Shown one piece after another: positions 26,023 to 33,011 of a stretch of 35,359 bases of DNA (within the stretch, counting starts at the first letter, position 1; the number at the start of each line of letters is the position of its first letter). Under the pieces are notes generated by a model that worked only from the letters and a program-made list of their open reading frames with translations, searched no databases and had not been told where the DNA came from. The stretch comes from Thauera phenolivorans (GTDB taxonomy: Bacteria; Pseudomonadota; Gammaproteobacteria; Burkholderiales; Rhodocyclaceae). The DNA lies in the NCBI RefSeq assembly GCF_001696715.1, contig NZ_MBFM01000006.1, positions 37,879 to 73,237 of the forward strand, given 5' to 3'. The position numbers and the translations under genes are program-made.

Positions 26023-26047
26023 GCCGAAGGCCACGCGGGCCTTCGGC
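26023..26047. repeat. perfect 10-bp stem hairpin
   Basis: GCCGAAGGCC-ACGCG-GGCCTTCGGC. It is very stable, with no T-run on either side. It lies about 440 bases downstream of topB on its strand and could stabilise or end that transcript. Confidence 0.5.
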
Positions 26048-26073
26048 GGGAGAGGAAGAAGAACCACCTGTGG

Positions 26074-26118
26074 GCTGCGTCAGCGCTGGCCGTCGTCAAA
26101 GCCGTTCGCTGCGTCAGC
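26074..26118. repeat. two direct copies of GCTGCGTCAGC
   Basis: Identical 11-base copies at 26074-26084 and 26108-26118, with starts 34 bases (about three helical turns) apart, in the non-coding region downstream of topB. They could be iteron-like or activator sites. Confidence 0.4.
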
Positions 26119-26486
26119 AATCGCACCCGACCCGTTTCGTGGCTGGGGCCGGCAACCTCTGGCGTGCATCCACACACAAAGGGAGCCCGATGTTTCGCCG
26201 GCGGGCACCGGCACGGACTACCCTCGGCCCAAGGGGCCTCCTCACGGCTCGCTTGGCGGCAAGCCGTCGGGAAGCCCCTCATGGCCGAAGCAAGACACAC
26301 CGATCAAGGGAATGGCGGTGGGCGCGATTCGGGGAGCAGTGGCCTTCTCGCCCCGTTGTCCGATGGCGGGCAGACGGAGCGCGCGCACCGTTGCAGAAGG
26401 AGACGTGCGCTGGGGGTCCCGCGAAACGCGGTACGCTTGCCCCGCCGCCAGGAAAGCCGCCGGCGTGGCTGAGGGATGCTTCGACA

Positions 26487-28505
26487 TCAGCACGTCTTGG
26501 GTACTGCGCGCCGCTTGCGTGGCGCTTCGCGCTTGCTTGCCAAGGACTCGAGCGGCAGCGTGCCCGTGCAGTCTGGATAACGGCTGCATGACCAGAACGC
26601 GCCATTCCTGCCGGCACGCTGGCGCATCTGCGTGCCGCACTGCGGACAAGGCGGCGAAGGCGGCGGCAGCGGGATGGAAAGCGTCGCGCCCCGATGCTCC
26701 TGCACGAGTTGGGCCACCCAGGCGGATTGCTTGGCGATGAAGGTGTCCAGCGTCATCTGGCCGGCCTCGATCATATCGAGCGCCTGCTCCCAGATGGCGG
26801 TCATGCCGGGATCGGCGATGGCGGCCGGCACGGCATCGATGAGCGTGAAGGCCGCATCCGACGCGCGGATGGTGCGGCCCTTCCTCAGCAGGTAGCCGCG
26901 ATCGAGCAGGCCCTTGATCGTGCTGGCGCGCGTGGCCTCGGTGCCGATGCCCGTCGTCTCCTTCAGCTTCTGCTTCAGACGCGGGTCGTCCACCAGCTTG
27001 GCCACACCCTTCATCGCCTTGACCAGTTCGCCCTGGGTGTAGGGCTTGGGCGGCAGCGTTTTCAACGCCTTCAGCTCGACCTGCTCGACCCCGCAGCGCA
27101 ATCCGCTCGCCAGTGGCGGCAGCACCTGGCTGCGCTGCGCTTCCACACCATCGGCAGCGCCCGGTTCCGGTGTCGCCAGTACCTGGCGCCAGCCGATCAC
27201 GGCGATCTGCTTGCCCACCGCCACGAGCGGCTGACCGCCGCAGGCGAGCTGCGCCACCGTGCGGTCGAACTCATGGTGAGGGAGGAACTGCGCGAGGTAA
27301 TGGGCGCGAATCAGCCGGTAGACGGTCAGCTCCTTTGCGTTCATGGCCGACAGTTTGGCGGGCTCCAGCGTCGGGGTGATGCCGTGGTGCGCCGTCACCT
27401 TGCCGTCGTTCCAGGCGCGCGAACGCTGGTTGCGGTCGAGCTGGCCGACCAAGGATCGCAGGCTGGGATCGGTGGCGAGCAGTGCCTCGAGCACCGCCGG
27501 CACTTCGGCGAGCATGCTTTCGGGCAGATATCCCGAGTCGCTGCGCGGATAGGTCGTCGCCTTGTGCGTCTCATACAGCTCCTGCGCGATGTCGAGTGTC
27601 TCCTGCACCTCGAGGCCGAGCTGACGCGAACAGACTTCCTGCAAGGTACCCAGGTCGAACGGCAGCGGCGGTGCCTCGCGCACGCGCTCGGTGTCCACCG
27701 ACACGACCTGCGCATCGCGTGCCGCGCTAAGGCGGTCCGCAGCCTGCTGCGCCACCGGCTGCTGAAGGCAGCGACCCGCTGCATCCGTGCTGCCTTCGGG
27801 CGGCATCCAACTCGCGGTGAAAGACTGGCCGGCATGGGACAGCAGCACGTCCACCGTCCAATACGGCACGGGGACGAAGCGCGCGATCTCGCGATCACGA
27901 TCCACGACCAATTTCAGTGTCGGCGTCTGCACGCGCCCCACCGACAGCACGCCGGTATAGCCAGCCTGGCGACCCAGCAGTGTGAACAAGCGGCTCAGAT
28001 TCATCCCGATCAGCCAGTCCGCGCGCGATCGGGCAAGTGCGGAGAAATACAGCGGCAGCGTCTCGGCGGACGGCTTGAGCGCACCCAGCGCCTTGCGGAT
28101 CGACGCGTCGTTGAGCGCCGACAGCCACAGGCGCTGAATCGGCCCGCGGTAGCCGCATAGGTCGATGATCTCGCGGGCGATCATCTCGCCCTCGCGGTCG
28201 GCGTCGGTCGCAATCACCAGTTCGCTCGCCTTGGCGACGAGCTGCTGCACGAGCTTGAATTGCGCTGCGGTCGCCGCCTTGGGCTCGACACGCCAACGTT
28301 CAGGAAGAATGGGCAGTTGCTCGATGGCCCAGCGCTTGTATTGCTCGCCGTATCCTTCGGGCGGAACCGCCTCCACGAGATGACCGATGCACCAGGTCAC
28401 GACGACACCTGCGCCGCTGTAGCAGCCATTGCTGCGTTGACCGGCGCCCAGCACACGGGCGATGTCCTTGCCCTGGGAGGGCTTCTCGCACAGGAAAACG
28501 CGCAT
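26487..28505 (-). CDS. topB: DNA topoisomerase III (type IA), ICE-borne
   Basis: A 672-residue type IA topoisomerase. The Toprim domain shows FLCEKPSQGKDIA at the N-terminus and the acidic motif IATDADREGEMIAREI (about 98-113). The catalytic tyrosine is Y319 (THKATTYPRSDSGYL). A C-terminal four-cysteine zinc ribbon is at about 625-650 (CPQCG then CSRYPDCTG). It nicks and passes single strands. ICEs of the clc/PAGI/PFGI type carry such a topB near ssb, where it is thought to serve replication or transfer. A 23-base palindrome sits about 220 bases upstream of the start. Confidence 0.96.
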   Translation of the reverse strand: MRVFLCEKPSQGKDIARVLGAGQRSNGCYSGAGVVVTWCIGHLVEAVPPEGYGEQYKRWAIEQLPILPERWRVEPKAATAAQFKLVQQLVAKASELVIATDADREGEMIAREIIDLCGYRGPIQRLWLSALNDASIRKALGALKPSAETLPLYFSALARSRADWLIGMNLSRLFTLLGRQAGYTGVLSVGRVQTPTLKLVVDRDREIARFVPVPYWTVDVLLSHAGQSFTASWMPPEGSTDAAGRCLQQPVAQQAADRLSAARDAQVVSVDTERVREAPPLPFDLGTLQEVCSRQLGLEVQETLDIAQELYETHKATTYPRSDSGYLPESMLAEVPAVLEALLATDPSLRSLVGQLDRNQRSRAWNDGKVTAHHGITPTLEPAKLSAMNAKELTVYRLIRAHYLAQFLPHHEFDRTVAQLACGGQPLVAVGKQIAVIGWRQVLATPEPGAADGVEAQRSQVLPPLASGLRCGVEQVELKALKTLPPKPYTQGELVKAMKGVAKLVDDPRLKQKLKETTGIGTEATRASTIKGLLDRGYLLRKGRTIRASDAAFTLIDAVPAAIADPGMTAIWEQALDMIEAGQMTLDTFIAKQSAWVAQLVQEHRGATLSIPLPPPSPPCPQCGTQMRQRAGRNGAFWSCSRYPDCTGTLPLESLASKREAPRKRRAVPKTC

Positions 28506-28803
28506 GAAGCCCCCCGGGAAATGTGCGGTTCATCGGATGAGGGTCAGCATGGCGGGGCCAGGAGATGCCGGCAGCAAGGAAGCCGACTGGTGCGGACACC
28601 GCTTTGCGATTGGCAGGCAGGCGGTCCGTTGCTGCATGGGCGTGCATAGACCGCCGGCGTTGGCACAGCCAGAGCATCGTTTCGGAAGGGCGGCTGGAAC
28701 GCCCCGGACAACCTTGGAGCTATCCCCTGGGGATAGCTCGCTGGTGCATCGCGGGCGTATGACGGTTGCTACAGCCGCCCTCGGGGAAGCGGCGATGGGG
28801 GAA
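28506..28803. other. intergenic region upstream of topB with palindrome
   Basis: 298 bases between ssb and topB, both on the minus strand. I see no gene. It contains the 23-base palindrome at 28717-28739 and presumably a topB promoter, which I cannot place exactly. Confidence 0.5.
28717..28739. promoter_or_regulatory. 23-base palindrome upstream of topB (site 1)
   Basis: Eleven-base arms (GAGCTATCCCC and its complement) around a central T. The core CTATCCCCTGGGGATAG is identical to a second site at 30639-30655 upstream of the PFL_4669-type gene. This suggests a shared regulator binding to both ICE transcription units. Confidence 0.65.
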
Positions 28804-29187
28804 CTACTGTCCGCCGCCCGCTTTGGCACTGAGCGCCACCGACTCGATCCGGTACGGCAGGATGCCCACGCGCCGGGCCTCGATCTTGAAGGTGACGCGC
28901 TCGTTCTCGTCGGCGTCCTCCCACTCGTCGCGCACGGTGCGGCCCTCGACCAGCACCCGCATGCCCTTCTGGTACAGCGTCTTCCAGTGTTCGGCCTCGC
29001 GATGCCACAGTTCCACCGGCGCCCAGAAGCCGCCGCGATCTTCATAATCGCCATCCTTCTTCGGGATCGGGTTGTCGAAATAGACGTTCAGTCGAAGCAG
29101 CCGGCGCGGCTCGTCGTTGCGGTTCTGGAATTCGCGGTAGTCCGGCGCCGAACCGATGTTGCTCTCGCCGACGAAGTGCGTGCTCAT
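28804..29187 (-). CDS. ssb: single-stranded DNA-binding protein, ICE type
   Basis: A 127-residue OB-fold protein, MSTHFVGESNIGSAPDYREF then RLLRLNVYFDNPIPKKDG, with FWAPVELWHREAEHWKTLYQ and GMRVLVEGRTVRDEWEDADE matching the SSB core of ICE-borne proteins. It lacks the acidic DDDIPF-type tail of chromosomal SSB and ends SAKAGGGQ. It would coat single-stranded DNA during element replication or transfer. ATG at 29187 has AAGGAG 7 bases upstream and overlaps the stop of the DUF3158 gene (ATGA), so the three genes PFL_4669-DUF3158-ssb are coupled. Confidence 0.88.
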   Translation of the reverse strand: MSTHFVGESNIGSAPDYREFQNRNDEPRRLLRLNVYFDNPIPKKDGDYEDRGGFWAPVELWHREAEHWKTLYQKGMRVLVEGRTVRDEWEDADENERVTFKIEARRVGILPYRIESVALSAKAGGGQ

Positions 29188-29732
29188 GGTGACTCCTTGG
29201 TGGTGGATGGAACGGGCGCGGTATGCCCGTGGACACGGCGCAGGTAAGCCGCTTCGGCCTGCGCGGCCTTGCTGGCGCACGCCTGGGCTTGGCGAGCGAT
29301 GCTGTGAGTCAGGCTGATCTGCATGTTCAGCACGATGCGCTGCAGCTCCATCGCATACAGCTCGTCGATCAGCGCGGCCGGCGTCGCGGAGTTGGCCAGC
29401 AGAGCCTCCCACAACGCCACGCCCATTGAAGAACGGTCGAGATTGCGCCAGCGCAGGAAGGTCGTCCCTGCGCCAGTCGTCTGCTGGGCCAGTTGCACGC
29501 CGAGCAGGCTGAAGGGGTAGGCGTGCGCCTGGGGCAACACGCGTCGCTGTGCTAGGCCGATCACGCCGTCACGCAGCGCCGTGCAATGGCTGGCCCAGTT
29601 CTCCAGACTCCCCTTACCCTTAAAAGGCTGTAAAAGGCCTTTTAGGTAGCCTGCGTGTTCCAGCCGCTGGAAGTCCGCCTGTTCCAGCGCCACGAAGCGC
29701 GTGGCGTGGCTGATGGGGGGCGATGCTGTCAT
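29184..29732 (-). CDS. DUF3158-family ICE protein
   Basis: A 182-residue protein matching the DUF3158 pattern: SLENWASHCTALRDGVIGLA, RRVLPQAHAYPFSLLGVQLA and QTTGAGTTFLRWRNLDRSSM. The family is found almost only in integrative conjugative elements, beside ssb; its molecular role is unknown. ATG overlaps the stop of the preceding gene and its own stop overlaps the ssb start (both ATGA), so it is translated in a coupled operon. Confidence 0.88.
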   Translation of the reverse strand: MTASPPISHATRFVALEQADFQRLEHAGYLKGLLQPFKGKGSLENWASHCTALRDGVIGLAQRRVLPQAHAYPFSLLGVQLAQQTTGAGTTFLRWRNLDRSSMGVALWEALLANSATPAALIDELYAMELQRIVLNMQISLTHSIARQAQACASKAAQAEAAYLRRVHGHTAPVPSTTKESP

Positions 29733-30517
29733 GCGGCGGCCCCCTCGTCACCTGCCCGACCATCGGAGGCGCCATCCGTGTGCACCGGGGCATCGGGCTC
29801 GAGGACGGGTGCAGCAGGCGGTGTGTCGTGCTTGCTCGTCCGCCGCGCGATCGGTGGCGCGAACCGCGAGCGGTGCATGCCTTCCAGCACCTGCTGTGGC
29901 AGCTCGCCGAATTTCTCCAGCGCCGCTCGCGCCGCCGCGTTCTTCGCCGCGAAGTCGTCGCGCGTCGTGCCCGAGTAGCGGTACTGCTGGGCCAGCGAGA
30001 ACAGGCTGCGCAGCGCGTGTGCGCCCTCATTGAGCCAGCGCTCCAAGGTGCTGCGGTCGATCAGCGCCGTGTGGTGCGCCAGGATGAGCTTGCGTGCCAG
30101 GTCGTCGTAGTCGGCCAGCAGATACACCGCCATGAAGCCGAGCTGTGCATTCACGAACAGCGGCAGCTTCACCGGCTGCACATTCATGTTCTCGCCCAGC
30201 GACAGCGCCGGTGGCACGTCGGCCAGGGCCTGATCCACCTGTTCGCGCAGGGTCTCCAGGCGGGTCTTGGTGTCGGCGAGCTTGTCCTCGATCCGCAACA
30301 TCCACCAGTCCGAGTACGGGTCGTCCTGCTCCGCGCCGCGCTTCATCTTGTTCATGGCGCCGATGAAGCCGTTGAGACCAATGATGCCGGGACGCCCCTC
30401 GGTCGGCGCACGGCCGTGCCAGATGCGTGAGGCGTGGTGCGTGTGCAGCGTCAGCGACATCGCGCTGCGCAACGATCCGAGATTCAGTTGCAGGGGTTCT
30501 GTGCGTTCGTTGGCCAT
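29729..30517 (-). CDS. integrating conjugative element protein, PFL_4669/TIGR03761 family
   Basis: A 262-residue protein with the family's N-terminal pattern LTLHTHHASRIWHGRAPTEG then RPGIIGLNGFI, and DDPYSDWWMLRIEDKLADT. It has a helical central part and a Pro/Ala-rich tail. The family is restricted to ICEs; its function is unknown. It is the first gene of the PFL_4669-DUF3158-ssb operon. ATG at 30517 has only a weak ribosome site. A palindrome shared with topB lies about 120 bases upstream of the start. Confidence 0.88.
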   Translation of the reverse strand: MANERTEPLQLNLGSLRSAMSLTLHTHHASRIWHGRAPTEGRPGIIGLNGFIGAMNKMKRGAEQDDPYSDWWMLRIEDKLADTKTRLETLREQVDQALADVPPALSLGENMNVQPVKLPLFVNAQLGFMAVYLLADYDDLARKLILAHHTALIDRSTLERWLNEGAHALRSLFSLAQQYRYSGTTRDDFAAKNAAARAALEKFGELPQQVLEGMHRSRFAPPIARRTSKHDTPPAAPVLEPDAPVHTDGASDGRAGDEGAAA

Positions 30518-30638
30518 CGGAGCGACTCGCGGTGAAGGAGCGAGTCGCCAGCATCGGCATCGGCCGGAAGGCTTTCAGTCAACAAACCGCAGCCCATGCG
30601 CGCCCGGTTTGTTCCGCACGGAAGGCTGTGTGTGCCGG

Positions 30639-30655
30639 CTATCCCCTGGGGATAG
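30639..30655. promoter_or_regulatory. 17-base palindrome upstream of the PFL_4669 operon (site 2)
   Basis: CTATCCCCTGGGGATAG, identical to the core of the site upstream of topB (28717-28739), centred about 130 bases before the PFL_4669-type start codon. It is probably an operator for an ICE regulator; the regulator is not in the window. Confidence 0.65.
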
Positions 30656-30700
30656 GGTTTCGACCGGCAAGGGGCCGAAAGGTGAGATGGCGTTGCGTTG

Positions 30701-30829
30701 TCAGCGCTTCCAGCTGGATTGGTCGCGGGGTAACCGCCCGTCGGGATCATTGACCACGACGGAATTGCCGTCCTTGAGTCGATCCACGTACACGACGACA
30801 TTGGTGCCGCCGTCGTTCGCCTGGCTGGG
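30701..30829 (-). pseudogene. C-terminal fragment of an unidentified gene at the ICE remnant edge
   Basis: A frame different from that of the RES fragment reads SQANDGGTNVVVYVDRLKDG, then NSVVVNDPDGRLPRDQSSWK, ending with TGA at 30701-30703. Its composition looks like genuine protein, yet no start codon serves it, since it is joined upstream to the RES toxin fragment. It probably belonged to the ICE, being the gene before PFL_4669. No family is recognised. Confidence 0.5.
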
Positions 30830-30830
30830 A

Positions 30831-31040
30831 CATCGTGCAGGGCGACAGGAAGGGCGAGGTCTGCTGGTACTCGCGCAATGCGGTCACCTCCTCCAGCGAC
30901 AGATACAGCGCCTCGATGCCCTCCCGGTTGAAGCGCCCGCCCTTGGCCGCCGCACCCGCGCCGCTGGTGGGCCGGCTGGCCCACTGCGGGGTATGCGCGC
31001 GGAACAGTGTGGTGCCGGGCGGCAGGTCGTGGAGGATCAT
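30831..31040 (-). pseudogene. truncated RES-domain toxin gene
   Basis: ATG at 31040 opens MILHDLPPGTTLFRAHTPQW, then GGRFNREGIEALYLSLEEVT and ALREYQQTSPFLSPCTM. This is the first half of a RES domain (about 150 residues in the family), including the conserved Arg (FRAH/GGRFN) and Glu (LEEV) regions. After about codon 70 the similarity ends, the frame runs out at 30747 in unrelated sequence, and the C-terminal Ser region is missing, so it is inactive. RES toxins act on NAD+ and are paired with Xre/MbcA/ParS-like antitoxins. It overlaps the preceding antitoxin-like gene by ATGA, the normal order. Confidence 0.7.
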
Positions 31041-31312
31041 CCAGTGAACCCCGCACTGATCGACTCCAAGTAATCGATCGCATCGTCGGTGCGTCCTTCC
31101 TGCACCAACTGCAGCAGGGTCTTGTGGCGGAACGCCGGAATGGGCTCGTTCTTGACCATGAAAAGCGCACGCGCGGTGTTCGGCTGCACTGCCGTGGCGG
31201 CCGACAGCACCCGCATGAGATCGCGCAGCGCGGCCTGCAGCCGCCGCGCCGCCCGGCGAAAGTGCAATTCCTCGCCCACCGCAACGAAACAGCGAAGATG
31301 GCGCAAATTCAT
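31037..31312 (-). pseudogene. chimera: LysR helix-turn-helix start fused to RES-antitoxin C-terminus
   Basis: A 91-codon frame. Residues 1-26 (MNLRHLRCFVAVGEELHFRR, AARRLQ) are the start of a LysR-type DNA-binding domain. From about residue 28 it becomes the C-terminal toxin-binding part of a RES-associated antitoxin (ALFMVKNEPIPAFRHKTLLQ, LVQEGRTDDAIDYLESISAG). The join lies at about 31225-31234 and is in frame. The stop overlaps the RES gene start (ATGA), as in intact toxin-antitoxin pairs. The recognition helix of the LysR domain and the antitoxin's own DNA-binding part are both missing. ATG 31312 has AGGGG upstream. Confidence 0.65.
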
Positions 31313-31759
31313 GTATTCGCCCCTGAAGCTGCAGTTAGTTCCTATGACCGCAGGGAACCGCATGAGTGCTTGTCTTTGGCGATGCCTGCCACAGAGGGTT
31401 TCCAGTCACCGCCGGCCGACCTTTCCTTGTCGCCAGGAGGTTGTACGTGGCCGGACAAGGCTGGTTATTTCAACGTATTGCCTCGCCATGCAAGAGCACG
31501 CAAAATAGATACAAAGTTCCATAATGCATGCGCTGTCACGCTCGCTCTGACGTCAGCGAGTCGTCGCCGGCCGCACCGATACGAACTCCTGCACGCGTCA
31601 GGGCAGGCGCCGGCCTGATCCGCGGGAATCGACGAGGAAAATGCTCCTAGCAAGCATGAGCCCTTGAAGCGGCGTCATAGAGCGGGATGCTGGCGGGATC
31701 TGGATGTGAGCGCTGGCGCCGGAGAGCCCGAGCCAGACGACGACAGACAGGAGGCGGCC
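31313..31759. other. divergent intergenic region between the chimera and the LysR gene
   Basis: 447 bases without a convincing gene; GC content falls at about 31460-31530. It contains an inverted repeat, GTTCC-N11-GGAAC (31338-31358), close to the LysR-HTH remnant start, of the T-N11-A type bound by LysR proteins. A CTGACGTCAG palindrome is at 31547-31556. Confidence 0.45.
31338..31358. promoter_or_regulatory. LysR-type operator candidate
   Basis: GTTCC-N11-GGAAC, an interrupted dyad fitting the T-N11-A rule, 26 bases upstream of the start of the LysR-HTH remnant. Family knowledge suggests autoregulation by the former LysR gene. Confidence 0.35.
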
Positions 31760-32668
31760 ATGGACTTCAGATTGCTGCGTTACTTCGTCGCAGTTGCGGA
31801 AGAACTGCATCTGGCCCGTGCAGCCCAGCGCCTGGGCATCGAGCAATCGCCTCTGTCGCGTGCGATGCGCGAATTGGAAAACCAGCTCGGCGTGCAGTTG
31901 TTCGACCGCAGCACACGCCTGACGCGATTGACCTGGGCCGGCCAGGTGTTTCTCGGTGAATGCCGACGCGTGGAGGCCACCGTTGACCAGGCACTGAGGA
32001 GCGCAAAGGCCGCGGCGCAGGGCTACCAGGGCCATCTACGCATCGCCCTCTGCGACAGCATGGTGCAGCCCCGGATCGCAACCCTGCTGGCTCGCAGCCG
32101 CGAGGATGAGCCCGAACTGGAGATTCGCGTCTTCGAGCTCCCGTTCGCGTAGCAGCTCAAGATGCTGCATGACGATCTGCTGGACATCGGCTTTGCGTTG
32201 TCAAGCGCGGTGCATGATGACCTCGTCGCCGAGTCGGTGTGGACCGATCCGCTGGCGGTGATCGTGCCCGCACGCCATCCCTTGCTGGCGCACGTCCAAG
32301 TGCCGCTGGTCGAAGCGTTGAAATTCCCGCTGGTTCTGTGTCATCCCGAATCGGGATCGGGCTGCCGCCATCAGATTCAAGCGATGCTGCAGGACGCAAA
32401 GACGCCGCCCAGGGTAGTCGATGAAGTGACCACCCTGGGCGTGATGCTGACCCTGCTCGGCGCCGGTTACGGCATCGGCTTCGCCATCGCCTCGCAAGTG
32501 CAGACGCTACAGCGCCCGGACATCTCCATTCGTCCCCTGGCCGGCACCCCGCCGATGCTCTCTACCTACCTGCTGCGCCGCAAAGGCGAGCCCACGGACC
32601 CCATGAAGCGCTTCATCGAGCGAGTGAAAGACGGGGCTGCACCGGTCGATGATGCGCCAGGCCTTTGA
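31760..32668 (+). pseudogene. LysR-family regulator gene interrupted by in-frame amber codon
   Basis: The full frame is 303 codons, normal for LysR. The HTH is at residues 1-60 (MDFRLLRYFVAVAEELHLAR, AAQRLGIEQSPLSRAMRELE), followed by an effector-binding domain to VDDAPGL. Codon 131 (32150-32152) is TAG, in VFELPFA-stop-QLKMLHDD; the frame then continues without shift through DIGFALSSAVHDDLVAESVW and LGAGYGIGFAIASQ. TAG is one base from CAG (Gln), so a point mutation is the simplest explanation. Without suppression only the DNA-binding domain and linker would be made. ATG is preceded by AGGAGG. The HTH resembles that in the remnant on the other strand. Confidence 0.8.
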
Positions 32669-33011
32669 AGACGCAGTTCACCTGTCCGTTGCCGCCTGTG
32701 GTTTGCCAGTACTACGATGGACTTCCGGATGAAGTCCGACGCGCTGTGGCTTCGGGTGGATGTGCATGGCTCACTCTGGATCAACCGAAACGGCCTGCGT
32801 TGACCAGACCGAAGACATGAGTCCACAATCGAGTCCATTCCGTGACGCTTGGATCGGAAAAGACGTTCGTAATAAACGAGTTAGCGAACGGGTGCTGTTC
32901 CCTTCACCCGCTCCACGCGATCGATCCACGCTGCATGTTCGACATGCTTTCCGCGATCCCGGCGTAGCGTAGTAGGCTTGGCGCTGTCGCCGTTGCCGGA
33001 GTCTCGCCCGC
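32669..33011. other. intergenic region before the spermidine-synthase-like gene
   Basis: 343 bases. The only small frame of note is 32717-32803 (28 codons, starting MDFRMKSDALWLR), which has no ribosome site and is not called. A dyad, CGTTCG with CGAACG, lies at about 32865-32891. The region must contain the promoter of the following gene, not assigned. Confidence 0.4.

Larger units (their letters stand above)
25735..26486. other. long structured non-coding region of the ICE remnant
   Basis: 752 bases between topB and the 265-aa gene. Several open frames cross it on both strands but none has a convincing start or protein-like composition. Visible structure: a nested hairpin (25758-25792), an 18-base palindrome (25890-25907), a perfect 10-bp hairpin (26023-26047) and two direct copies of GCTGCGTCAGC (26074 and 26108, 34 bases apart). 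It may hold a regulatory RNA, an operator cluster or an origin. Confidence 0.5.

Noticed and set aside
25936-26472. 178-codon plus-strand frame in the region downstream of topB
   Set aside because: No ribosome site, Arg/Gly/Ser-rich composition typical of chance GC-rich frames, and it overlaps several strong hairpins; competing frames exist on both strands.
32717-32803. 28-codon frame starting MDFRMKSDALWLR
   Set aside because: It lacks a ribosome site and any recognisable relative; it may be debris of a lost gene but cannot be supported.
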